From a virus: DNA of 30,207 nt. Position 1 is the first letter of the stretch. Each line of letters starts with the position of its first letter. Where the stretch lies: the IMG/VR virus record IMGVR_UViG_3300030012_001393, positions 1 through 30,207 of that record, one strand, 5' to 3'. The notes beneath the pieces are model-generated. The model saw nothing but the letters and a program-made list of their open reading frames with translations. It did not search any database and was not told the DNA's origin. The translations under genes and the position numbers were made by a program. Of the stretch, positions 1 to 8,213 are shown in pieces.

Positions 1-14
1 ATTATCTATGCTCT

Positions 15-1469
15 ATGAGTAACGATTATACAGAAGTATATCAAAACATTAACAAGGTAGACAATACAGATGGTTTTATAGAACTAGCGACACTATCTAA
101 AACAAATGCAAGTGCATTAAAAGGTTCTAAACTACTTGTTATTAAAAACAATAGTCCTGTTGGGGTTGAACTACAATTTCATATTAATGAATTTAATGAC
201 AGTAGTAATATTGATCAATACACAGAAGATTTAAGAATAACACAACTATTAGGTGCTGAAGAATATATGGTAATACCAAATCAATATATGGTAGGTTATG
301 CAGCAGACGCTTCGGCTGCTAATGCTAAAACTATTGATAATAAAGGTGGATTCGATATTAATAGTGGTAACTTATATGCAGTAGCCACAGCACCTGTAGG
401 AAATATACTAATTGATGATGCAAGTGGTATAAATAGTACAGTAACAACAGTAGGTGTAGATGATGGTGATTTTTTTAGAGTTGGCGATTTATTAAGACTA
501 GGTGATGAAATCATAGAAGTTACTGCTATATCAACTAATACTTTAACTATAAGACGTGGATTGTATGGATCTACTGCTGCTTCACACGCTGATGATGCAG
601 TAATAAGATTTCCATTTTTTAATGCTTACTCTAATTTTGACAAATATACACATACACAAACTGATGAAAGTGGTAAGTGTAAAATACATAATTTATTCGG
701 TTATGGTAGAAGTAAGACCTATCCAACAGGTATTGTTAAGGGTTCTTTTGCTATGAAGTTTTATAACAATGGTTATCAAGAATTTGGATTATCTGGTATT
801 ACACCAAACACAGAATCAGGACTAGCAGCTTCAACAGCGTATGCTTTTAACATAACAGTAGATGGTGGAAGCACATTTGTTGATTTATCATTTACAACAG
901 ATGCTAGTAATACTAAATTTGGTGGAAATAATGGTGTTTTAAGCAAGATTCAGTCTGCACTTGACACTCAGTTCTATACATCAGGAAACTTGTTTGAAAA
1001 AGGCGTTACAGTAAGTATTGTAAATGGCGATATAAGATTTGCTTCTACTAACAGAACAAGAGCAAGTGCAATATTATTGGCTGCTCCAGGATCAGGAACA
1101 ACACCATTTGGTGTAGGTAGAATACCTGCTATTGGCGACATTGAAAGTGCTGTCGAAGCATTACTACCTGATGATACAGTATTTGATAAAGCAACTTATA
1201 TTGAAATGAAGAATCAAGCAACATTTGCTTATGATGATGGTAAAGGTAATATTGTTGGATCAGCAACAGGTACTATTAACTATGAAACAGGAATGTTAGA
1301 CTTTACAGGCCCTGCTAATGCAGAATTTGTAGCAAGTTTTAATTATGATTCTGCTCATAGTGGTGGATTAAACGATTTGAGCAACCAAGAAAATGGTATT
1401 GTTACAATATCGGCACGAAGCGTAAACAGTAAAATTAATGCAGAAGTAGAACTATTAGGATTCGTATAG
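15..1469 (+). CDS. Virion structural protein (possible decoration or capsid-associated protein)
   Basis: 484 residues from the first ATG. The frame is open to the window edge and no Shine-Dalgarno precedes this ATG, so the true start may lie upstream. The N-terminal third (about residues 35-100) is beta-rich around LVIKNNSPVGVELQF. A central segment near residues 150-190 (VGDLLRLGDEIIEVTAI, then RRGLYGSTAASHADDA) is a beta module I associate with structural proteins of marine tailed phages. There is no signal peptide or membrane segment. It is followed at once by basic mini-proteins and neck/tail genes, the usual place for a product that sits on or next to the capsid. The exact role is inferred from position; a capsid, decoration or fibre role cannot be separated here. 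Confidence 0.6.
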   Translation: MSNDYTEVYQNINKVDNTDGFIELATLSKTNASALKGSKLLVIKNNSPVGVELQFHINEFNDSSNIDQYTEDLRITQLLGAEEYMVIPNQYMVGYAADASAANAKTIDNKGGFDINSGNLYAVATAPVGNILIDDASGINSTVTTVGVDDGDFFRVGDLLRLGDEIIEVTAISTNTLTIRRGLYGSTAASHADDAVIRFPFFNAYSNFDKYTHTQTDESGKCKIHNLFGYGRSKTYPTGIVKGSFAMKFYNNGYQEFGLSGITPNTESGLAASTAYAFNITVDGGSTFVDLSFTTDASNTKFGGNNGVLSKIQSALDTQFYTSGNLFEKGVTVSIVNGDIRFASTNRTRASAILLAAPGSGTTPFGVGRIPAIGDIESAVEALLPDDTVFDKATYIEMKNQATFAYDDGKGNIVGSATGTINYETGMLDFTGPANAEFVASFNYDSAHSGGLNDLSNQENGIVTISARSVNSKINAEVELLGFV

Positions 1470-1478
1470 GAGGAAAAT

Positions 1479-1547
1479 ATGCCAAGTTATATGTATAAAA
1501 ATAAAAAGAAAAAAATGAAAAAGACTAAACGTAGAAAGAAGAAGTGA
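1479..1547 (+). CDS. 22-residue lysine/arginine-rich mini-protein
   Basis: A very short reading frame starting MPSYMYKNKKKK and ending KKTKRRKKK. About two thirds of its residues are Lys or Arg. An excellent ribosome site, AGGAGG, sits 5 bases before the ATG and overlaps the stop of the preceding structural gene. The stop lies one base before the ATG of the next basic protein, so it fits the translational coupling of this operon. I recognise no family. The strong ribosome site and the three further basic proteins behind it are the reasons to call it real. A nucleic-acid-binding or capsid-interior role is inference from charge only. Confidence 0.6.
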   Translation: MPSYMYKNKKKKMKKTKRRKKK

Positions 1548-1548
1548 A

Positions 1549-1806
1549 ATGGCTAAATATAGAGGAAGGTCAGTTAGACTTGGTAAGCCAAGAAGAATAA
1601 CAAAAGGAAATCCTGGATATGGTAGAAAAAAATTTGAAGTATTTGTAAGATCAGGAAGTAAAGTAAAAAGAGTTGCTTTTGGTGATCCTAATATGAAGAT
1701 TAAAAAAAATCAACCAGGTAGAAGAAAGTCTTTTAGAGCAAGACATCGTTGTGCAACTGCTAAAGATAGAACAACTGCAAGATATTGGTCTTGCAAAATG
1801 TGGTAA
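1549..1806 (+). CDS. Small basic conserved phage protein (GDPNM / ARYWSCKMW family)
   Basis: 85 residues, strongly basic. It carries a conserved-looking block: FGDPNMKIKKNQ, then RRKSFRARHRC, then the C-terminal TARYWSCKMW. I recall this arrangement from many marine phage genomes, where it often sits beside or is fused to head maturation genes; its biochemical function is unknown to me. Two cysteines (in RHRC and WSCKMW) and a His could bind metal, but this is not shown. The start is one base after the stop of the 22-residue protein. The next gene begins four bases after its stop. Confidence 0.75.
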   Translation: MAKYRGRSVRLGKPRRITKGNPGYGRKKFEVFVRSGSKVKRVAFGDPNMKIKKNQPGRRKSFRARHRCATAKDRTTARYWSCKMW

Positions 1807-1810
1807 TATT

Positions 1811-2002
1811 ATGGCAAGAAAAAAAAGAAAAAAGAAAAGTACAGTAAACAAAGCGGGTAATTATACTAAACCTACTATGCGTAAAAGATTATTTAATAAA
1901 ATATTGCGTGGTAGCAAAGGTGGTAGAGCAGGGCAATGGTCGGCTCGTAAAGCACAAATGTTAGCCAGAATGTACAAGGCTAGAGGTGGAGGGTATAAAT
2001 AA
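1811..2002 (+). CDS. Small basic conserved phage protein (KPTMRKRL / QWSARKAQ family)
   Basis: 63 residues starting MARKKRKKKST. I chose this ATG over an upstream in-frame ATG at 1751, because the upstream one would overlap the preceding gene by 56 bases and add a non-basic leader unlike the rest. The core reads YTKPTMRKRLFNKI, then GSKGGRAGQWSARKAQ and YKARGGGYK. I recognise this Gly/Lys-rich pattern from marine phages and some algal viruses, but know no function. The stop TAA overlaps the next ATG (TAATG), so translation is probably coupled. Binding to nucleic acid is plausible from charge but unproven. Confidence 0.75.
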   Translation: MARKKRKKKSTVNKAGNYTKPTMRKRLFNKILRGSKGGRAGQWSARKAQMLARMYKARGGGYK

Positions 2003-2247
2003 TGGCTTTAAAAAAATCACAGAAATCTTTAAAAAAGTGGACTGCTCAAAAATGGGATTATGTTTCTAAAGGTGATAAAAAGAAACCAAAATCTAAAAGA
2101 GGTAGATATTTACCTAAATCTGTGAGAGATAGCCTTACTCCTTCACAAAAAGCATACGAAAATAGAAAAAAAAGACGTGCTACAAAAGCAGGTAAACAAA
2201 GAGCAAGTTACTCAAAAAAGGTAAGAAGAAAGATGAGAGGTAAGTAA
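2002..2247 (+). CDS. Small basic conserved phage protein (KPKSKRGRYLP family)
   Basis: 81 residues, strongly basic. Contains SLKKWTAQKWDYVSKGD, KPKSKRGRYLPKSVRDSLTP and a basic tail KKVRRKMRGK. This is the fourth basic protein in succession and a type I recall from marine phage genomes without known function. Both ends overlap neighbours by one base (TAATG), so the gene is embedded in the structural operon and probably made with virion proteins. A role in genome packaging, or as an internal virion protein, is inference from location and charge. Confidence 0.75.
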   Translation: MALKKSQKSLKKWTAQKWDYVSKGDKKKPKSKRGRYLPKSVRDSLTPSQKAYENRKKRRATKAGKQRASYSKKVRRKMRGK

Positions 2248-3209
2248 TGGCAGCACCAATATATTGTACACATAAAGAATTAAAAAGAGTATTTCCACAA
2301 CTTGATAGTTTTGATAATAAAAAAGCAGTTTATGGTTGGACAGAAGTTACAAGTAATAAATTTGCTGCTCATAATAGTGGTTTAGTAACTCAATTATTTG
2401 CAGATGGAGAAGATTTAGGCCCTGCACAATCAGCACATACTGATTTAAATGTTGAAGGAGAATGGTTTTATAATTCTGCTGAAGATGTTCTTTATTATTA
2501 TTCTGCTACTAATCCTAACGATAAGTTAATGGAAGCGGGTGAAGAATTTACTGCTATGGTTACACAGTACAGAACTGATGCAAGTAGATACCTTGATAGT
2601 ATGTTAGACCCTAATATGCCTAAAGAGGCTTGGAAAGACAAGGAAGGTAACTACGACTTTATTATTATTCGTACTACGGCTTTGATTTCTGCTAACTTTA
2701 TGATTAAATCACATGATCCTAATAGTGAACTTGCTAACGCTTTAATGCAAGAAGCAATGCAAAATATAGAAAACATAAATCAAGGAAAAGCAGCATTATC
2801 TTGGCAAACAACTAGGGATTCATCTCAAGGTGTAGTTAGAGATGTTACATATACAGATGGCAAAATAAGACCTGTAGACACAAGAGGCGAATGGAGAGGT
2901 AGTTATGATTTAATTAAAGTTATTATTACTACTGGTGGTGTTTTAGGTACTGCTAAATATAGTGTTTATGTTAAAGATGATGATAAATTAAAAAATAACT
3001 TAGTAGTAGAAAATGAAGTTATTAATGGAGATTATCAACAATTAGCAGGAGGAATGCAAATTAGATTTGCTGGCGCTGATGATTCTACTGTGGCTACACA
3101 AGATAATGAATGGGAAATAGAAGTTTTTGGTGCTTATGAAGAAACAGATTCTTCTAGTGGTAGAACTGTTAAAATGACAAGATATAAAAAACACGGAAGA
3201 GTATATTAA
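2247..3209 (+). CDS. Probable head-tail connector (neck) protein
   Basis: 320 residues. The N-terminal part (about 1-110) opens with a helical 'CTHKELKRVFPQLDSF' segment like adaptor proteins that count residues between portal and tail. A middle helical region (about 100-180, ending NALMQEAMQNIENINQGKAAL) is followed by a beta-rich C-terminal domain (about 215-310). Start and stop overlap the neighbours by one base. Its place between the basic proteins and a tail-terminator-like gene fits a neck adaptor. It is longer than typical gp6/gp15-type adaptors because of the extra beta domain. The family assignment is by pattern and position, not by a diagnostic motif. Confidence 0.5.
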   Translation: MAAPIYCTHKELKRVFPQLDSFDNKKAVYGWTEVTSNKFAAHNSGLVTQLFADGEDLGPAQSAHTDLNVEGEWFYNSAEDVLYYYSATNPNDKLMEAGEEFTAMVTQYRTDASRYLDSMLDPNMPKEAWKDKEGNYDFIIIRTTALISANFMIKSHDPNSELANALMQEAMQNIENINQGKAALSWQTTRDSSQGVVRDVTYTDGKIRPVDTRGEWRGSYDLIKVIITTGGVLGTAKYSVYVKDDDKLKNNLVVENEVINGDYQQLAGGMQIRFAGADDSTVATQDNEWEIEVFGAYEETDSSSGRTVKMTRYKKHGRVY

Positions 3210-3646
3210 TGGCTATAACTTTTACTAACAACTTTAAGAATATTCTTGATAAATTAAGAAGTATACTGAGAACAGAATTTAAAGGTGCTTTACCTGTATA
3301 TATAGGACACGAAACTAAAGATGTGGGAACACAGTTTTTAAGATTAAACCCAACAGGTAGCGACTTACTAGAATATAATATATCTTCTGAATTAAGAGAA
3401 TTTACGATTGAAATGTATTTTTACTTTTCAGAGCCTAATGTAAATAAAACTGCTTTAGATCAGGTTCTAAGAGTAACTTCAAGGATTGAGGCATTGGTAC
3501 ACGATAATATCTCAATGACACTTACTGACAACTCTAAATGTATTAATTGTCGGATTGAAACTACAGAGTTGAATGCCTTAGATGACGAAAACGAATATGT
3601 TGTTCAACTACAATGGGTAGGGCAACATTTAGCAAATGTAGGATAG
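3209..3646 (+). CDS. Probable tail terminator / tail completion protein
   Basis: 145 residues with an N-terminal helix (NNFKNILDKLRSILRTEF) followed by alternating strands, among them LREFTIEMYFYF, and a long central helix (ALDQVLRVTSRIEALVHDN), ending in EYVVQLQWVGQHL. This alpha/beta layout and size match tail terminator proteins (lambda gpU and HK97 gp10-neighbour types), which cap the tail tube. It lies between the neck candidate and the tail tube gene, exactly where such genes normally sit. The start overlaps the preceding stop. Family membership is inferred from layout. Confidence 0.55.
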   Translation: MAITFTNNFKNILDKLRSILRTEFKGALPVYIGHETKDVGTQFLRLNPTGSDLLEYNISSELREFTIEMYFYFSEPNVNKTALDQVLRVTSRIEALVHDNISMTLTDNSKCINCRIETTELNALDDENEYVVQLQWVGQHLANVG

Positions 3647-3655
3647 GAGGGTTTT

Positions 3656-3841
3656 ATGAAAGTAAAACTAAAAAAAGGAGTAAACTTATCATCTATGGAT
3701 AATCATTGTGGATTAGAGTATGATGTATGGGTTGCTTTAAATCAAGGGAAAACTGTTGAACTTGATGAAATTAACAAACATATAGAAGATAAAATAGAAA
3801 AACCAATTGCCCAAAAGCAATTTAAGAAGGAGGATAAATAG
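3656..3841 (+). CDS. Small protein preceding the tail tube gene, unknown
   Basis: 61 residues, highly charged, with a C-terminal coiled region (LDEINKHIEDKIEKPIAQKQF). A strong ribosome site (AGGAGG) lies 5 bases before the ATG. Its 3' end carries an AAGGAGG that serves the next gene. I recognise no family. Its position directly before the tail tube gene and its strong translation signal suggest a virion or tail assembly role. Confidence 0.6.
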   Translation: MKVKLKKGVNLSSMDNHCGLEYDVWVALNQGKTVELDEINKHIEDKIEKPIAQKQFKKEDK

Positions 3842-4867
3842 ATGTCAGTATTTTCACCAAGAGATTTTAAAGTTTGGGTGATTGAGGAAACAACTACTGG
3901 TAACACAGCTCACGCAAGTACAATTAACGCACCTGCTATTACAAGTAATATGTATCAGTTAGATGTAGATTCTGTTGGTTTCCCAAGTTTAAATGTAAAT
4001 CAAGTTATGAATGTTAGATCACAAACTGGTAGAATATTACATGCTAACGATTTTTTCCAAGATAATGATATGAGGTCGACAGAATTGTCTTTATCTGGAA
4101 CATTTCATAAAGATGGTGGGCATGTTATGTTGATGCAAAGCGTTACAGGTAATAACTTAACACCAAATTCAGTTGCTGATCCTAATATAGCAAGTGGAGC
4201 AACATCAAAATCAGGTAAATATGGTGCTAGTGAAGAAGAAAAAACATTTACTTTAGTTATTGCACCACCAGACCTTAATGATGGTAGAAACTTAGTTATG
4301 AGAGGTTGTTTATGTACTAACTTTGTTTTAAGTGCAGATATGGGTACAGATGGTGGACAATATAAATTTAGTGCTACAATAAGTTCTGGTAGAGTTCCAA
4401 TTATGAACAATGCACAAACTGCCGCTGGTAACGCTTATGATGCTAATCATATTGATATGGCTGGAATTGATGTTTCTGCAGTTAAAATTGCAAGTGTAAC
4501 AGCACCTGTATTATCAGCTTTTAGTTTAACTATTGACAGTCCTGCAGTTTATACAGGAGTTGCAGAAGGTTTTGGTTACGCTTGTTTTGGTAGAGGTGAA
4601 GAAATAGCAGTTACAACAAGTGCTACACTTAAATATGATGCAGACACAAGAGATATAATTACTAATTTCGATACACAAACAACGCATGATGCTGCAGACG
4701 CATTTATAATACCACAAGTAACTACAGGAAAATGTGATATTACAGTAACAAGTGGAATTATAACTAACGCTGCACTTAATGAAGGTGATATTATGATGTT
4801 AGATGTAGAGCATAAAGGCGTAGATATAGGATCTGGCAACGTATTAGCACTTGACATAACTGAATAA
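3842..4867 (+). CDS. Major tail tube protein
   Basis: 341 residues, beta-rich throughout, no membrane segment. It opens MSVFSPRDFKVWVIEETTTGN, and strands such as STELSLSGTFHKDGG and KFSATISSGRVP are of the kind seen in siphovirus tube proteins. The C-terminal part (about 225-340) looks like an added Ig-like or decorating domain. It lies directly upstream of the G/T frameshift genes and the tape measure gene, the almost invariant order of tail genes in siphoviruses. The start is set by AAGGAGG about 8 bases upstream. High expression is expected. Identification rests on gene order plus fold-like pattern. Confidence 0.7.
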   Translation: MSVFSPRDFKVWVIEETTTGNTAHASTINAPAITSNMYQLDVDSVGFPSLNVNQVMNVRSQTGRILHANDFFQDNDMRSTELSLSGTFHKDGGHVMLMQSVTGNNLTPNSVADPNIASGATSKSGKYGASEEEKTFTLVIAPPDLNDGRNLVMRGCLCTNFVLSADMGTDGGQYKFSATISSGRVPIMNNAQTAAGNAYDANHIDMAGIDVSAVKIASVTAPVLSAFSLTIDSPAVYTGVAEGFGYACFGRGEEIAVTTSATLKYDADTRDIITNFDTQTTHDAADAFIIPQVTTGKCDITVTSGIITNAALNEGDIMMLDVEHKGVDIGSGNVLALDITE

Positions 4868-4886
4868 TAAAATAAGGAATATATAA

Positions 4887-5177
4887 ATGGAATTTAAACT
4901 CAAATCAGGTAGAAAATTAAAACTTAAAGATGTTTCTATTGATGAGCGTGATGAGATGATGGATTCGGTAAAGTGGGAAATGGATAAAGATGGAAAACCA
5001 ACGCAAATTAGTATGATGCACTCAACTATGACTAAATGGATTAGATTGGGTATTGATGGAGATACATCTGATAAATTTATAAAATCATTAAAATTCGAGG
5101 AAAAAGTCGAGATATTCACACTTATGCAAAATGAGTTTATGTCTTCGGGGGAAGAGAATCCCTCCAACTCAAAATAG
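4887..5177 (+). CDS. Tail assembly chaperone G (short product)
   Basis: 96 residues starting MEFKLKSGRKLKLKDVSIDE, with a ribosome site AAGGAA before the ATG. The opening beta strand followed by helices (MTKWIRLGIDGDTSDKFIKSL, then FEEKVEIFTLMQNEF) is the usual form of G-type chaperones, which bind the tape measure protein while the tail tube polymerises. It ends SSGEENPSNSK. A predicted -1 frameshift near its 3' end joins it to the next reading frame to make the longer GT product. The gene is between the tail tube and tape measure genes, as expected. Confidence 0.75.
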   Translation: MEFKLKSGRKLKLKDVSIDERDEMMDSVKWEMDKDGKPTQISMMHSTMTKWIRLGIDGDTSDKFIKSLKFEEKVEIFTLMQNEFMSSGEENPSNSK

Positions 5178-5203
5178 CAGTACTTGCTAATGGGTGTGGA
5201 GGG
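5147..5203 (+). promoter_or_regulatory. Programmed -1 ribosomal frameshift signal
   Basis: A run of five G followed by AA (5147-5153, in frame as G GGG GAA) is a candidate slip site. After a 6-base spacer, CCCTCCA (5160-5166) pairs perfectly with TGGAGGG (5197-5203), 7 bp. Inside that loop TAGCA (5175-5179) pairs with TGCTA (5185-5189), 5 bp around a 5-base loop. The zero frame stops at 5177 and the -1 frame runs on to 5596. The slip heptamer is not a perfect XXXYYYZ; a second weaker possibility is AAAA before the TAG at 5175. Confidence 0.7.
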
Positions 5204-5596
5204 TGTTCCTACCACCATTTTCCTTATAAAGCCAAACCACCTATAAAAATAGATGGTAAAATAAAAACTATTGAATTTAATAGTTTAGAGGATGTGTGGG
5301 GCATTGTTGATTTACTTATAGATGAGATAAACCAATATGATGGTAATTTTGATTTAGATAAATCTTTAATCGCACAATTGCCACATTTTACTTGCCCCAA
5401 CCATTTTTACACAAAAGGTATAAATAGGTTGCTACAAAGGTATAGTTACTGTACAGAAAATAACGTATCGCCATATCCAGGTACATATGGTGAACAACCT
5501 TATAAATGGGTACAGTCATTTTTTACAATTAAAAATGCTTATGCCAAAAAAGAGAGTATAATGATAGATAAAGCAAAGGCGAAAAATGGCAAATAA
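5150..5596 (+). CDS. Tail assembly chaperone T part, expressed as G-T fusion by -1 frameshift
   Basis: This frame lies -1 relative to G. It opens only after a TGA at 5132 and contains no ATG before a late GTG at 5294, so independent initiation would lose the first third. Read from the slip at 5150 it gives GRESLQLKIAVLANGCGGC and continues through FPYKAKPPIKIDGKIKTI to KAKAKNGK, 148 residues. The fusion with the first 88 residues of G would be about 236 residues, a normal GT size. The CGGC followed by YHH is a possible metal site. The end overlaps the tape measure start by 11 bases. The GT protein is an assembly factor and is not expected in the finished virion. Confidence 0.72.
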   Translation, partial: GRESLQLKIAVLANGCGGCSYHHFPYKAKPPIKIDGKIKTIEFNSLEDVWGIVDLLIDEINQYDGNFDLDKSLIAQLPHFTCPNHFYTKGINRLLQRYSYCTENNVSPYPGTYGEQPYKWVQSFFTIKNAYAKKESIMIDKAKAKNGK

Positions 5597-8213
5597 GATT
5601 AGTATAGAATTTGTTGCAAAAGGCAATAAAGGTGTTACAGCTGCGGTTGCAGCATTAAATAAACAAGTACAACAATTAGCAGCGGCTAATGCTATGCTTA
5701 CAAAAGGTACAGGTAACCTTACAGTAGCACAAAAAGCACTTGTTGGTCAATTGTTAGACACACAAAGAAGTTTAAGAAATACTGCTAAAACAGCAGGTTC
5801 TACAGGTGCTACATTTTCTGTGTTACGTTCAAAGTTATTATTAGCGTCATTTGGTGCTTCTTTAGTTTCCGCCTCTTTACTAAGGCTTACAAATATGGCT
5901 GGTGATGCAAATGAGCAATTCTCAAAAGCGTCTGTTGTATTTGGAAATTCTTTCGATGATATGGAACAATTTACCAGATCATTTGGAGATGAAGTAAACA
6001 GATCAAGATTCCAACTTATGGAAATGGCAGCATCAGTACAAGACATACTTGTTCCAATGGGTATGATGAGAGGTGAAGCCGCAACATTATCACAAAATAT
6101 AGTAAAACTAGCAGTAGACGTAGGTTCATTTAGTAATGCCGCATCTGCTACAGTTATGAGAGATTTCAATTCTGCTCTTGTAGGTAATCACGAAACAGTT
6201 AGGAAGTATGGTATAGTCATATCAGAGGCTAGGATGCAACAAGTTGCACTTGCTGAAGGTATAATTAAATCAGGGGAAACTCTTGATGACCAACAAAAAA
6301 TATTAGCAAGATTGGCAATACTGCACAAAGATTCAAGTGACGCAGTAGGTGATGCAGCAAGAACAGCAGATTCCTATGCTAATGTAATGCAAGGTTTAGC
6401 AGCACAAGTAGAAGAAACAGCTATTATTATGGGCCAAGCATTACTACCAATAGTAAAAACAATTGCAATAGCATTAAATGCTTTATTAGAAATTGTAGCA
6501 AGGCCATCTGTATGGGCAGTAGCAGCAGTTGCAATAGCCACATACACAAAAAGATTATTAGTTGCACATATGGCAACATTTGGTTTTAAACGTCAATTAG
6601 TTGCATCAAGAAAAGCAGTAATATTGTTTGGAGCATCTTTAAAAAGGTTGTTTCCAATATTCTTAGCAGCCGAAGGTCTAATGTTTATTTTTGAAAAATT
6701 TAATATTCCTAATAAAGTCAAAGATGATATTGTTGAAGTAGAGGAGAGAATTAAAACTTTAATTGGCTTAATGCAAGATATGTCTGTAGAAGAAATAAAA
6801 ATGAATATATCTGTAAATGAGCAAATTATTAAAGATGCTGAAAATAGAATTGCAGAACTAAATAAAGAATTAAAAAATGTACAAGATAATGCACCTGAAG
6901 ATTTGCCTGACGCTCAACAACATCTAGCAGATATAGAAACTGCAAAAGAAGTAAACAGATTAAATCAACTTATAGATGTTCAAAATGGTATTGTCAAAAA
7001 AGCAACCGAAAATTCTAAAGCATACTCTCAAGAACTTGAGAAAGTTGCAGGGGCTGCTACTACTTTTGCTAAAACTCAAGTAAAATTGAATGATGATTTG
7101 GCTGGGGTTGAATTAAAATTAAAATTAATGACATTTGCAATGCAAACCAATCAACAAGAGGCAACTTTAAATGCAGAATCTATGAAAAGATTTGGTATGT
7201 CTTTTGGAGATTTAGAAAAGCAAAGTTCTGATTCAGCAAAAAATTTAAAGGCTTTTGTTGAGAAAACAGGCGAACTGACAGTAGCAAACAAAAAATTAAA
7301 TCTTGAATTACAAATAAAGAAACTAAAAGGTATGTCAGATGCAGAGATATTCCTTGCCCAACAAAGACAGAAAAATATTTTCATAAGTAAAGAAGATGCA
7401 GGTATTATTGAAGAACTATTTGCCAAAAAAGAAAAAGAAATGCAATTAGTTAAAGATAAAGCAGAAGGTGAAAAGATATTACAAGAAATTATGCAAGAAG
7501 GTGCAAACCTTGAATTGTTAGAGATTGAGCGTAAGTTAGAAAAATTAGAAATACTTGCAGCAGAAACTGAACTTACCAAAGAGCAAATTGAAACCATAGA
7601 AGAATTAAAGAATAAAAAGCAAGAGATAGAAGATCTGGATGGTAAGACACACAAGTTATCTCTTTTTAGAAGTGAATCACAAAGAGATCAAATGCTTCTT
7701 CTTATGAACGCTATGGCATCTGTAGCAGAACAACATAAGCAAGGTCAAAAAGTTGCAGCAAGAATATCACAATTAGCAGCCATTATTAATACTTATGAAG
7801 GTGTTACAGAGGCACTATCTAAACAAGATTATATAGGTGCTGCTACTGTACTTGCTCAAGGACTTGCTGCTGTGGGTCAAATAGAAAATGCTATGGGCCA
7901 AATGGGAGCAACAGGAGGACAACAAGGTGGCCCTATAGGAACATTTGAACATGGAGGTTATGTTGGTGGTAGAAGACACTCACAAGGTGGAACATTAATA
8001 GAGGCAGAACAAGGCGAATTTGTAATGAGCAGAAATGCAGTAAATACTATTGGTCTTGAAACTATGAATGCTTTAAACAGAGGCAACTCTGTAGGTAGTA
8101 ATTTAGTAATAAATGTTTCAGGAAATGTATTAACACAAGATTATGTAGAGGGTGAACTCGCAGAATCAATTAAAGAGGCTGTCCGTAGAGGTAGCGATTT
8201 TGGTATGATTTAA
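5586..8213 (+). CDS. Tail tape measure protein
   Basis: 875 residues. The N-terminal part opens with MANKISIEFVAKGNKGVTAAV, typical of tape measure proteins, followed by long helical and coiled-coil stretches (strong between about 390 and 640). Hydrophobic segments lie near 275-335 and at about 355-367, as expected for a protein that enters the host envelope. The C-terminus carries the familiar tape measure ending GGTLIEAEQGEFVMSRNAV followed by IGLETMNALNRG. Tail length scales with this protein; 875 residues would suggest a tail of roughly 120-140 nm by the usual rule of thumb (inference). It overlaps the chaperone T frame upstream and shares its stop region with the tail hub gene (TAATG). 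Confidence 0.9.
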   Translation: MANKISIEFVAKGNKGVTAAVAALNKQVQQLAAANAMLTKGTGNLTVAQKALVGQLLDTQRSLRNTAKTAGSTGATFSVLRSKLLLASFGASLVSASLLRLTNMAGDANEQFSKASVVFGNSFDDMEQFTRSFGDEVNRSRFQLMEMAASVQDILVPMGMMRGEAATLSQNIVKLAVDVGSFSNAASATVMRDFNSALVGNHETVRKYGIVISEARMQQVALAEGIIKSGETLDDQQKILARLAILHKDSSDAVGDAARTADSYANVMQGLAAQVEETAIIMGQALLPIVKTIAIALNALLEIVARPSVWAVAAVAIATYTKRLLVAHMATFGFKRQLVASRKAVILFGASLKRLFPIFLAAEGLMFIFEKFNIPNKVKDDIVEVEERIKTLIGLMQDMSVEEIKMNISVNEQIIKDAENRIAELNKELKNVQDNAPEDLPDAQQHLADIETAKEVNRLNQLIDVQNGIVKKATENSKAYSQELEKVAGAATTFAKTQVKLNDDLAGVELKLKLMTFAMQTNQQEATLNAESMKRFGMSFGDLEKQSSDSAKNLKAFVEKTGELTVANKKLNLELQIKKLKGMSDAEIFLAQQRQKNIFISKEDAGIIEELFAKKEKEMQLVKDKAEGEKILQEIMQEGANLELLEIERKLEKLEILAAETELTKEQIETIEELKNKKQEIEDLDGKTHKLSLFRSESQRDQMLLLMNAMASVAEQHKQGQKVAARISQLAAIINTYEGVTEALSKQDYIGAATVLAQGLAAVGQIENAMGQMGATGGQQGGPIGTFEHGGYVGGRRHSQGGTLIEAEQGEFVMSRNAVNTIGLETMNALNRGNSVGSNLVINVSGNVLTQDYVEGELAESIKEAVRRGSDFGMI

